NCBI GenBank assembly: GCA_018700255.1
Contig: JABISU010000283.1
Location: 1 to 11,660, forward strand
Source of the DNA: Flavobacteriales bacterium
GTDB taxonomy: Bacteria; Bacteroidota; Bacteroidia; Flavobacteriales; UA16
Direction: 5' to 3'
Length of the DNA: 11,660 bases
This document shows, in pieces, positions 1 through 7,298 of the stretch. Position 1 is the stretch's first letter, and every line of letters starts with the position of its first letter. The notes under the pieces were generated by a model. That model made no database searches, was not told the origin of the DNA, and saw only the letters and a program-made list of their open reading frames with translations. The translations under genes and the position numbers were made by a program.

Positions 1-1
1 A

Positions 2-568
2 GGAAATGAAACTTTTGAGTATTCGAACGATATCCGGAAGTACGTGGGGGATGGCCTACCTGACTTTATAGGAGGTATGACTAACTCCTTTACATATGAG
101 AATTGGGATTTAACTGCTCTTGTTTCTTTCTCAGTGGGAGCTAAGATCTTTGATTCTTCAGCCAAACGCCAACTCGGTGTAGTTAGTGATTGGAACATGA
201 GAACTGAGCTTTTCGACAGATGGCAACAACCTGGTGATGAGGCCACTTACCCTAGACTTACTTTAGACGAGACTACATATAGCTTGCCGTCTGGTTTCCC
301 TTGGTGGAATACAAGCTTGTTTATTTACGACGCGTCCTATTTACGACTGCGCAACCTCACCCTCGGATATAATGTCCCAGGCAATAATGAAATCAGACTT
401 GCAGTAAATGCAACTAACGTTTTTACCATCACAAACTTTCCTGGGTTAGATCCAGAAGTAGTTCGTGACTTTGAAAACGCTCAGGACAGAAACATGAGCG
501 CTAACGTCACCTACCTTACTCCTCCTCAGGAAAGGGCTTTTACTTTCTCAATCACAGCTAATTTTTAA
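2..568 (+). CDS. susC: SusC-type TonB-dependent outer-membrane transporter, C-terminal part only
   Basis: This is the last 188 codons of a SusC/RagA-family receptor, which imports oligosaccharides through the outer membrane using TonB energy and is capped by SusD. The reading frame is open from base 2, so the gene begins outside the window; a GTG at 44 lies inside conserved sequence and is not a start. Typical SusC C-terminal blocks are visible: GDGLPDFIGGMTNSFTYEN followed by alternating beta-strands (NWDLTALVSFSVG), the SAKRQLG and ELFDRWQQPGDEATYPR blocks, YDASYLRLRNLTLGYNVP, and NVFTITNFPGLDPEV near the end, finishing on a short terminal strand ending in Phe. Family members are about 1,000 residues long, so roughly four fifths is missing on the left. 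The susD gene starts 4 bases after the stop. An alpha-glucan substrate is inferred from the downstream amylase, not from this fragment. Confidence 0.95.
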   Translation, partial: GNETFEYSNDIRKYVGDGLPDFIGGMTNSFTYENWDLTALVSFSVGAKIFDSSAKRQLGVVSDWNMRTELFDRWQQPGDEATYPRLTLDETTYSLPSGFPWWNTSLFIYDASYLRLRNLTLGYNVPGNNEIRLAVNATNVFTITNFPGLDPEVVRDFENAQDRNMSANVTYLTPPQERAFTFSITANF

Positions 569-572
569 GATT

Positions 573-1958
573 ATGAAAACGACAACTTTCTTACTTGCGA
601 TTTCGCTATCTCTTCTTTCATGTGATAGGCTCCTTGTTTTCGAACCTGGAGAAGTGATCCTTGCGGAAGATGCTATCTCAACAACTGATGATCTTCAGAG
701 ACTACTTATCTCAACATACGACGTGCTCGGGAATCTCTACGATGGCAGAGTTCAAATAGTAAACGAACTTAGGGGGGATAATCTCGCAGAACCTGATAAC
801 AATAATGACTACAAAGCTGTATACAATAGGGAAACAACATTTTTCACTGGAATTAATGGTGGAATTTATACGGATTTCTACTACGCGATATATAGGTCTA
901 ATGTAGTACTTGGAAGCTTCGATTTGGTTGAGGACATAACTCCTGTGGATAGAACAAGAATAACAGCGGAAGCAAGATTTGTAAGGGCAGTTTGTCACTT
1001 GGGCGCTGTGAAGATGTTTGCTCAACCTTTCGGATTTACATCTGACAATTCTCACTTGGGCATTCCTCTTAGGCTAGAAGCGTCACAAGACCCCTTACCT
1101 AGAGCTTCGGTAGGAGAAGTTTACTCAGCAATCATTAATGATTTTACTTATGCCGCTGAACATCTGCCTTCATCCAATGGTGCTTACGCCACATCGGATG
1201 CCGCGAACGGGTACCTTGCGCATATGCACTTCTTGATGCAAGACTGGATAGAAACAGTTAATTACTGTGATGTAATAATCTCTAGCGGGCATTATGCATT
1301 AGACACAGATTTAAATAGATTTGAGTCTGGAATAACGAACGTTGAGACAATATTCGGGATACAGAGCTTTATGGATTCTGATTTACTGGAAGATGCTACT
1401 TTCGTTGATTTCCGATGTGAAAGTCTTAGGGATAACTACCGATCTGACAACAATCCTACTCCACAACTTACTTTCTCTTCTGACTTTATAAATTGGTGGA
1501 ATGGCCTTGGAGAGGGATCCGGAGATGCCAGAGCTGAGTGGTTCACCTCAGGTGAGCGAAATTTCTGCAACAGGTTTAACGGCCTTGACGTTTTCAACGT
1601 CCCCTTAATCCACCTAACTGGGATAATGCTAATTCGAGCTGAAGCTCTTTCTGAGTTAAATGAGAATTTCAGCTCTGCAATCGCTGATATTAATTCTATT
1701 AGATCCCGCGCTAACGCTTCTTTACTGAGTGAAAGCGCAGATGCTACATTAATTCGTAATGCTGCGAGAATAGATTACAGGAAAGAAACCCTGTGTGAGG
1801 GGACTTGGGTAGACCAACTCCAAAGGCGTGGAACGATGGGAGAAGACATAACCATTAGAGGAGGTTCTTGGGATTGTCCTGGAATGGCTCTTCAGTTTTC
1901 AAACACTGAAAACACTGTCTCGGGATTTGTGTTAAATCCGGAGGGAGGATGCCTATAA
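573..1958 (+). CDS. susD: SusD/RagB-family glycan-binding outer-membrane lipoprotein
   Basis: A 461-residue surface lipoprotein that should form the lid of the SusC transporter and bind the glycan before import. The N-terminus is a short lipoprotein signal peptide with lipobox LLSC, giving a lipidated Cys17. The family's TPR-like core is recognisable at about residues 131-155 (TAEARFVRAVCHLGAVKMF, followed by the PFG turn). The C-terminal SusD signature is present: INSIRSRANA at about 370-380 and IDYRKETLCEGTWVDQLQRRG at about 400-420, matching the usual 'RRxELxFEGxRWxDLxRxG' block. The length is at the short end of the family. The ATG at 573 lies 4 bases after the susC stop and has no Shine-Dalgarno, as usual in this phylum. 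Cysteines in the conserved block and at the C-terminus (GGCL) are slightly unusual. Membership is clear; the exact ligand is inferred from the neighbouring GH13 enzyme. Confidence 0.95.
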   Translation: MKTTTFLLAISLSLLSCDRLLVFEPGEVILAEDAISTTDDLQRLLISTYDVLGNLYDGRVQIVNELRGDNLAEPDNNNDYKAVYNRETTFFTGINGGIYTDFYYAIYRSNVVLGSFDLVEDITPVDRTRITAEARFVRAVCHLGAVKMFAQPFGFTSDNSHLGIPLRLEASQDPLPRASVGEVYSAIINDFTYAAEHLPSSNGAYATSDAANGYLAHMHFLMQDWIETVNYCDVIISSGHYALDTDLNRFESGITNVETIFGIQSFMDSDLLEDATFVDFRCESLRDNYRSDNNPTPQLTFSSDFINWWNGLGEGSGDARAEWFTSGERNFCNRFNGLDVFNVPLIHLTGIMLIRAEALSELNENFSSAIADINSIRSRANASLLSESADATLIRNAARIDYRKETLCEGTWVDQLQRRGTMGEDITIRGGSWDCPGMALQFSNTENTVSGFVLNPEGGCL

Positions 1959-1969
1959 AACTTTAAAAC

Positions 1970-2491
1970 ATGAAGAACTTCATTAAACACACAATAATTA
2001 AGGTATTACTAGTGGCTTTAGTTACACCAACTGGTTGTAAGCCTGAACCTCAAGGAGAGCTTGGCGAGCCATTTGACAAAGTCGCGGGGATGTTAGGGAC
2101 TTGGCAGCTAAACACATTTATACAAACAGATTTAAATAATCCTATCAAAGAACAAAGAGATTTAACTTACTTTTTCGACGATGGAATCGTCACCCCTATG
2201 CAAATCACATTTAACGAAGACAGAAGCTATTATAGCTCGTTAGAGATAGGGCGCAACTACTTCGGAGAGCAAGGAGTTTGGGGGTTCGATGATGACAATC
2301 ACCCAAGCTATATCATTTTAGAGACTACGCTTTCAGATGGAACTCCGAGTGACACGCTGCAATATGAATTAGGATCTGTAATAAGACCGTTCGATAATGC
2401 TATGACTATCGAATATGACAGACTGTGCGGTGAAGGGCCTACCGCATCAAACACGGTTCTTTATTCAATCAATTTTAATAGAATAAATTAA
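1970..2491 (+). CDS. Small PUL lipoprotein, DUF5004-like (lipocalin-like)
   Basis: A 173-residue lipoprotein of unknown function. A basic, hydrophobic leader ends in the lipobox PTGC, giving Cys23, so the mature protein should be anchored in a membrane, probably the outer one. The mature part has a GTW motif at residues 43-45, then PMQITFNEDRSYY, GEQGVWGFDDDNHPSYIILE and IRPFDNAMTIEYDR. This alternating strand pattern with G-x-W and 'G.W.FDDD' resembles the lipocalin-like DUF5004 proteins often found in flavobacterial alpha-glucan PULs; that assignment is from memory of the family and was not searched. It lies 11 bases after susD and 6 bases before the next gene, the place where SusE/SusF surface binding proteins occur in the Bacteroides sus locus, so glycan binding at the surface is a reasonable but unproven guess. 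No catalytic motif is visible. Confidence 0.8.
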   Translation: MKNFIKHTIIKVLLVALVTPTGCKPEPQGELGEPFDKVAGMLGTWQLNTFIQTDLNNPIKEQRDLTYFFDDGIVTPMQITFNEDRSYYSSLEIGRNYFGEQGVWGFDDDNHPSYIILETTLSDGTPSDTLQYELGSVIRPFDNAMTIEYDRLCGEGPTASNTVLYSINFNRIN

Positions 2492-2497
2492 ATCACC

Positions 2498-3382
2498 ATG
2501 AAGAATTTATTTAAACTATTAGGTTTACTCTTTATATATATTAGTTTCACAAACTCTATCTATGGGCAGGCCGGGTATATTCAACCCTCTCCTACTTCTC
2601 CAGATGAAGAGGTAACGCTTTTTATAGATATAAACCAAAGCCAAGACGGTCTTCAAAACAATGCACTTAGCGCGATGTTAGATGTTATGTCAGATACGAC
2701 GCACGTATATCTATGGGCATGGAATCCGTCTTCGCCTATTGCTGGAAATGGTGAGTGGACGGCGTCGAATGAGGCGATGAGACTTAATCGGATTGGGCCT
2801 AAATTATATTCTATGACTTTCGTACCAACGGAGTTTTTCGATATTGAGGGAGCCGAGCTTTATGCTAGTGGGATTTCATGCCTAGCTAAACTTAAGGACG
2901 GTTCGCCCATCGATGGGTTCGAAGGTGAGCCCAAGACGGAGGATTTATATATACCCATAGTGCCGAAATTATGTGACGAAATTATTTGTGTGTTTCCCGA
3001 AGTTCGTCGCGCTGACGATTTTCTAAGCATTACTTACGATAACACGCAAGAATCGTACGAAGGGCTTCAAAATATGGGTGGGGAAGATTGTTATTTATGG
3101 ATGGCGGCGAAGCTCCTTGATGGGACGAATTTAATTTACATTGATGAAGCCCTCGTGACCTCAACCCCTGAACTTCAAATGACTTCTATCGATGATGGAA
3201 CAGCTGAAACAGCGGGTAAGTTCAGGATTACCTTCATCCCCGAGGATCTATTCGCTCCCATGATGACTCCAGAAATGACAGGAATAGATTATCTTATTTG
3301 TTACATCTTAAGGCCAGGGTTTTCTTATCCTCCTGGGCCTCCTAATTACTACATTAATCTTCCTATTCTAACTTGTGAGTAA
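2498..3382 (+). CDS. Secreted two-domain PUL protein, putative glycan-binding
   Basis: A 294-residue exported protein. It has a signal peptide (residues 1 to about 25, ending SIYGQA) with no lipobox cysteine and no T9SS sorting domain at the C-terminus. The mature protein is two copies of one beta-rich domain. Copy 1 (about 38-155) has TLFIDINQSQDGLQN, VYLWAWNP, LYSMTFVPTEFF and a closing YIPIVP strand. Copy 2 (about 175-292) has LSITYDNTQESYEGLQN, CYLWMAAK, FRITFIPEDLF and YINLPIL. Several cysteines surround the linker (KLCDEIICVF) and end the protein. Its position between susD and the amylase, and its aromatic-rich strands, suggest a SusE/F-like role in binding alpha-glucan, as tandem carbohydrate-binding domains do; this is inference. 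I cannot name the family with certainty. The start at 2498 sits 6 bases after the previous stop and gives a proper signal peptide. Confidence 0.8.
   Translation: MKNLFKLLGLLFIYISFTNSIYGQAGYIQPSPTSPDEEVTLFIDINQSQDGLQNNALSAMLDVMSDTTHVYLWAWNPSSPIAGNGEWTASNEAMRLNRIGPKLYSMTFVPTEFFDIEGAELYASGISCLAKLKDGSPIDGFEGEPKTEDLYIPIVPKLCDEIICVFPEVRRADDFLSITYDNTQESYEGLQNMGGEDCYLWMAAKLLDGTNLIYIDEALVTSTPELQMTSIDDGTAETAGKFRITFIPEDLFAPMMTPEMTGIDYLICYILRPGFSYPPGPPNYYINLPILTCE
2609..3373 (+). repeat. Internal domain duplication within the two-domain PUL protein
   Basis: Two diverged coding units, about 2609-2962 and 3020-3373, encode the same order of blocks: [T/S]..[DN]..Q[S/E]..[D/E]GLQN, then a [VC]YLW strand, then a [K/R][L/F].[M/I]TF[V/I]P.[E/D][F/L]F strand-turn, then a long loop and a final I-P or L-P strand. 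The match is seen at protein level only; the DNA has diverged too far for a nucleotide repeat, so the duplication is old. Confidence 0.65.
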
Positions 3383-3391
3383 TCTCTAAGA

Positions 3392-5821
3392 ATGAAAACT
3401 ACTCGAATCTTCCTTTTAGCTTCTGTAAGTTGTGCAATCATTGCACTCTCTAATTGCTCAAGCACAACAACAAATCAAGAGCAAACATCAACTGAGACAT
3501 TATCAGAGGTTGTGAAAAAGCTTAGTGAAGGAGATGGTTGGAGTACGTGGGGACCCACACTACCAATACAGTTAGAATCAAATTCAACGAGACTTAACTT
3601 AAAAGACTACTTACTATATGGGGAGCGCCTGGATTCAGTGGTGTATTTCCATGAGATGAACAATCCTGAAAGGATTCACTTCAACAATTATAATGATGCA
3701 ATAATATCGAAACAGCCCACAAATGGAATCGGGTTACTTACACTATACGCAAAGCAAGGATCCAACTCTGCTCAAAGAAACATCCTAGTATTCGCTTCTG
3801 AGATGCAGGAGATTACAATTGAAACTAATGGAGAAAGAATCTCTAAGGCGAAAAGTGTTTATCTAGCCGGATCTATGAACGGCTGGAGTTCTTGGAAAAC
3901 TCCACTTGAAAAAGGTGAGAGCGGGAATTGGTCTGTGACTTTAAACTTGCCTTTAGGGAACCATTCATACCAAATAATAACTGACGATGCCTGGGGTTTA
4001 GACCCCGCCAACAAAGACTCTATACCTAACGGGCTAGGCGGATGGAATTCACTTATAGAAGTATCCCAAGCTTCATTGCCCCCTATTATTAAAGTTGCTA
4101 AAAAGGAAGATACCAATCTTGAAATTGAAGGAGATTATGGAGTTGATGTTTGGTGCATCTGGGAAGATCGATTCATCGCTAAAATTGAGCTAGGTCTTCT
4201 TAATAATGCCACTTTAAATATTCCCAATTCGGCAAAGTCATTGCGAAGGTCACACCTGAGATTATTTCCTGTAAACGATGGTGTTAGAGGCCCAGGGATA
4301 TTAATTCCACTTGAATATGGAGAACCTATTGTTTCCACTGAGGACTTAGATAGAAGGGATTGGCATGCAATGGTCATGTACTTCTTGATGATAGATAGGT
4401 TTAACAATGGAATGCCCGAAAATGATAGTCCAGTTGATGATAAGGACATCATGCCCATTGCAAATCACAAAGGAGGAGATATCACCGGGGTGGCTTTAAA
4501 AATTGTGGATGGATATTTAGGGCGGCTAGGTGTAAATACTGTTTGGCTAAGTCCTATTACTAAGAATGCAAAAGGGGCTTGGGGGTACTGGTCTGATCCA
4601 CGTACTTCTGTTTCAAGTAAATTCTCCAGTTTTCATGGATATTGGCCCATCAGTAATACAGTGATAGACCCAGCTTTCGGTTCTAGAGCGGAGTTTAATG
4701 GATTTGTAGATTTCGCACATTCAGCAGATATGAACGTAATCTTAGACTACGTAGCGAATCACGTCCATGAGGACCACCCCATTTACAAAAAACACCCTGA
4801 CTGGGCTACAGACCTTTACCTGCCAGACGGGTCTATGAATATCGAACGATGGGACGATCACAGACTCACCACTTGGTTCGACACCTTCCTCCCTACCTTG
4901 GATCTCTCACGACCGGAAGTGTACTCAGCTATGACAGACTCGGCAATGTGGTGGGTGGAGAACTCCGGGGTTGATGGCTTTAGGCACGATGCAACGAAGC
5001 ATATACCTGAAGTGTTTTGGCGTACTCTTACGAAGAAAATGAAAGTGATTAATCGCACACGTGGACGGCGACTTTTTCAAATTGGGGAGACTTATGGCAG
5101 CCCGACTTTGATAAGAAGCTACATCTCTTCGGGTATGTTAGACGCACAATTCGACTTCAACCACTACGATGCTGCTGTGGCTGCACTCGCATTTGATGAT
5201 GGGTCGTTTGAAAATCTTGCTTCCACCGCTCGCGAGTCTTTGAAATCTTATGGTGCTCATAACCTTATGGGAAATATCACAGGAAACCAAGACCGCATCC
5301 GCTTTACTTCTCTTGCGGACGGTGGCGTAGTTCCTGAGGGAAATGGAAAATTTGAGGGTTGGACTCAAGATATTAAACACGTTAAGGGTGGCGGCGGTTT
5401 CGAAAAAATGAGAATGCTAATGTCTTATCTCATGGCTATGCCTGGCATACCGTGCATTTATTACGGAGACGAAATAGCTGATGTAGGTGGGAATGACCCC
5501 GACAATAGACGAGTTATGAGGTTTAACGACCTGTCTATTGAAGAGGGAAAGACTCTTTCTTGGACTTCTGAGTGGATTAAGCTTCGACGATCGAGGATGT
5601 CTTTACTTTATGGTTCCTGCAATATCGAAGCGCTTTCCCCTACTCTTCTCAAAATAGCCAGAGTGTATCTAGGCGAAGAAAGTGTCGTTTACATTAATAA
5701 ATCTAAAGAGTCCGTTGAGGTAAACGCAGATGGGAAATCTATTTTTGCTGGAAAAGCTGAATATTTACAGAGCGGAATGATAATGATACCTCCACAATCA
5801 GCAATTTGTCTGGGGAATTAG
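3392..5821 (+). CDS. GH13 alpha-amylase lipoprotein with N-terminal starch-binding-type module
   Basis: An 809-residue alpha-glucan hydrolase, probably on the outer cell surface, cutting alpha-1,4 bonds for SusCD import. The leader ends in lipobox LSNC (Cys22). Residues about 155-225 (VYLAGSMNGWSSWKTPL, then LPLGNHSYQIITDD) look like a CBM48/AMPK-type glycogen-binding module; a further beta region precedes the catalytic barrel, which begins near YFLMIDRFNNG. All four GH13 regions are present: I, DYVANHVH (Asp452 to His459); II, GFRHDATKH with nucleophile Asp533; III, QIGETYG with acid/base Glu566; IV, GNQDR with Asp634. In region IV the usual NHD histidine is Gln633, a variant I recall in related flavobacterial PUL amylases. 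PGIPCIYYGDEI and GGNDPDNRR follow, then a C-terminal beta domain. The gene starts 9 bases after its neighbour. It could instead be neopullulanase- or cyclomaltodextrinase-like; fine specificity cannot be read from sequence. Confidence 0.93.
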   Translation: MKTTRIFLLASVSCAIIALSNCSSTTTNQEQTSTETLSEVVKKLSEGDGWSTWGPTLPIQLESNSTRLNLKDYLLYGERLDSVVYFHEMNNPERIHFNNYNDAIISKQPTNGIGLLTLYAKQGSNSAQRNILVFASEMQEITIETNGERISKAKSVYLAGSMNGWSSWKTPLEKGESGNWSVTLNLPLGNHSYQIITDDAWGLDPANKDSIPNGLGGWNSLIEVSQASLPPIIKVAKKEDTNLEIEGDYGVDVWCIWEDRFIAKIELGLLNNATLNIPNSAKSLRRSHLRLFPVNDGVRGPGILIPLEYGEPIVSTEDLDRRDWHAMVMYFLMIDRFNNGMPENDSPVDDKDIMPIANHKGGDITGVALKIVDGYLGRLGVNTVWLSPITKNAKGAWGYWSDPRTSVSSKFSSFHGYWPISNTVIDPAFGSRAEFNGFVDFAHSADMNVILDYVANHVHEDHPIYKKHPDWATDLYLPDGSMNIERWDDHRLTTWFDTFLPTLDLSRPEVYSAMTDSAMWWVENSGVDGFRHDATKHIPEVFWRTLTKKMKVINRTRGRRLFQIGETYGSPTLIRSYISSGMLDAQFDFNHYDAAVAALAFDDGSFENLASTARESLKSYGAHNLMGNITGNQDRIRFTSLADGGVVPEGNGKFEGWTQDIKHVKGGGGFEKMRMLMSYLMAMPGIPCIYYGDEIADVGGNDPDNRRVMRFNDLSIEEGKTLSWTSEWIKLRRSRMSLLYGSCNIEALSPTLLKIARVYLGEESVVYINKSKESVEVNADGKSIFAGKAEYLQSGMIMIPPQSAICLGN

Positions 5822-5888
5822 TAGAGTAAATATAAAACTTAAGGTAGGTCACACGTAAATTGCTAACCAATTGAAACCTGCAATTAGC
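5822..5888 (+). other. Intergenic gap between amylase and dehydrogenase genes
   Basis: This 67-base gap is the only one above 14 bases in the window. It is AT-rich and holds short overlapping inverted repeats: AATTG (5858-5862) with CAATT (5868-5872), AATTGC (5858-5863) with GCAATT (5880-5885), and TGCTAA (5861-5866) with TTAGCA (5884-5889). No T-run follows, so it does not look like an intrinsic terminator, and I find no good match to the Bacteroidota TTG / TAnnTTTG promoter. It may be plain operon spacer, or hold a weak promoter that gives the last two genes separate control. Confidence 0.3.
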
Positions 5889-7295
5889 ATGAAGCATCTT
5901 TTTATAGTCATTATCGCAGTCTTAACATTAGGACTCTCTACAACAAACTCTATAGCTCAAGACACTTGGGATATCGAAGGAACAATTTTAACGGAATACG
6001 ATCTAGTCACTGGACTACAGGTGCCGTGGGAGATTTTGTGGGGGCCGGATGATATGATTTGGTCTACGACAAGACTTGGAGATGTCTTTAGAATTAATCC
6101 TGAAACTGGAGCTTACACCAACGTCTTACACCTAACTGTTTACGGTGGAAATGGGGCAGAACCTGGACTTTTAGGGATGGCTATGCACCCAGATTGGGAA
6201 AACACCTCTAAAGTTTACTTAGTATATAACACTGGAACAAGCTGGTCTAATGCTATGGAAAGGTTGAGTGTATTTGATTGGAATGGTTCGCAGCTCGTTA
6301 ACGAGGAAATACTTCTTACAGTCGATGGCGGAGGAATCCACAACGGCTCGAGACTACTTATACTTCCAGATAACACGCTTCTAATGAGTACTGGAGATAC
6401 AGGAGATGGTGGTGCTTCCTCACAGAACCTAAATTCAGATAATGGCAAAATGCTCAGAATAAATCTTGACGGAACGGTGCCCGCGGACAATCCATGGCCT
6501 AACAGTTATGTTTATAGCTGGGGACATAGAAATAGCCAGGGCCTGTGTTTGGGGCCTGATGGCACAATTTACAGCTCGGAGCATGGCCAAAGTAATTGGG
6601 ATGAATTTAACATTATCGAAGAAGGAAGAAACTACGGTTGGCCTGATGTTGAAGGAGCTTGTAATGGATCTAGTGAAGTTGCATTTTGTGAGGAGTTCAA
6701 TGTTAGAGAGCCTCTAAGAGCTTGGGCTCCTTGTATCGCTGTTAACGGAATAGAATATTACAACCACCCAGCTATCCCAGCCTGGAACAATTGCATCCTC
6801 TTATCAGTACTTGGTGGTTTGGGAGGCCAACATGAGCGATTGAGTATCCTACACCTTAGCGAAGATGGTTTAGAGGTTGAATCTGAAGACCAGTACTTTT
6901 CTGAGTTTAACCAAAGGGTTCGTGACATATGTGTCAACCCAAATACTGGAGCTGTTTACATGGCTTTAAACGGACCTTCTTACCCAGGTTACGGGCCCAA
7001 TATTATCAAAGAGTTCAGACCAGGAGTAAACGATGGAATCTCAACTATTGCATCAGAATTAGCAGATGCCTTAATTTACCCTAACCCAACGTCTGAAATT
7101 GTAAATATTGAAGTTTCTGAAGCACTTCTAGGTGGAGAATATAAAATCATAGACTACAGCGGACGTACCGTAAATACTGGAACTATAACTTCATCTATTG
7201 TAATTTTAAACGTCTCTGACGTGGCTCGCGGATCTTACTATTTGCACATTCAAAATGGTAAGGAAACAATTACACGAACATTCGTTCTTAAGTAG
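5889..7295 (+). CDS. Secreted PQQ-dependent sugar dehydrogenase with T9SS sorting domain
   Basis: A 468-residue six-bladed propeller enzyme of the soluble glucose/aldose dehydrogenase family (GSDH), expected to oxidise an aldose to its lactone using PQQ and Ca2+. I chose the ATG at 5889 because it gives a clean signal peptide ending SIAQ; the in-frame TTG at 5871 would add six residues ahead of it. The propeller covers about residues 28-380. Family landmarks are GLLGMAMHPDW, GGGIHNGSR with the likely catalytic His151, LLMSTGDTGDGG, WGHRNSQG with Arg214 (PQQ contact in relatives), SSEHGQSNWDEFNII (Glu231-His232) and NYGWPDVEGAC. Residues about 395-468 are a T9SS type A sorting domain: IYPNPTS, GGEYKIIDYSGR, ARGSYYLHI, ending TFVLK. 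The protein should therefore cross the outer membrane by T9SS and be released or surface-attached. No cytochrome domain or electron acceptor is present here. Sugar specificity is unknown; glucose or maltose from the amylase is an inference. Confidence 0.9.
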   Translation: MKHLFIVIIAVLTLGLSTTNSIAQDTWDIEGTILTEYDLVTGLQVPWEILWGPDDMIWSTTRLGDVFRINPETGAYTNVLHLTVYGGNGAEPGLLGMAMHPDWENTSKVYLVYNTGTSWSNAMERLSVFDWNGSQLVNEEILLTVDGGGIHNGSRLLILPDNTLLMSTGDTGDGGASSQNLNSDNGKMLRINLDGTVPADNPWPNSYVYSWGHRNSQGLCLGPDGTIYSSEHGQSNWDEFNIIEEGRNYGWPDVEGACNGSSEVAFCEEFNVREPLRAWAPCIAVNGIEYYNHPAIPAWNNCILLSVLGGLGGQHERLSILHLSEDGLEVESEDQYFSEFNQRVRDICVNPNTGAVYMALNGPSYPGYGPNIIKEFRPGVNDGISTIASELADALIYPNPTSEIVNIEVSEALLGGEYKIIDYSGRTVNTGTITSSIVILNVSDVARGSYYLHIQNGKETITRTFVLK

Positions 7296-7298
7296 ATT

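Noticed and set aside
44..568. GTG at 44 as the start of a 174-residue protein
   Set aside because: The frame is open to base 2 and the residues before the GTG (NDIRKY) continue the SusC pattern, so this is the tail of a longer gene cut by the window edge.
573..1958. SusD gene as damaged because of its short length and unusual cysteines
   Set aside because: The lipobox, TPR core and C-terminal signature are all intact and in frame, so it is a complete gene.
5871..5888. TTG at 5871 as the start of the PQQ dehydrogenase
   Set aside because: The ATG at 5889 gives a standard signal peptide (MKHLFIVIIAV...), whereas the TTG form places KPAIS before it; ATG-AAG also matches the start context of the neighbouring genes.
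6466..6717. Alternative + frame of 83 codons within the dehydrogenase
   Set aside because: It overlaps the conserved GHRN and EHG motifs of the PQQ enzyme in another frame and shows no domain of its own.
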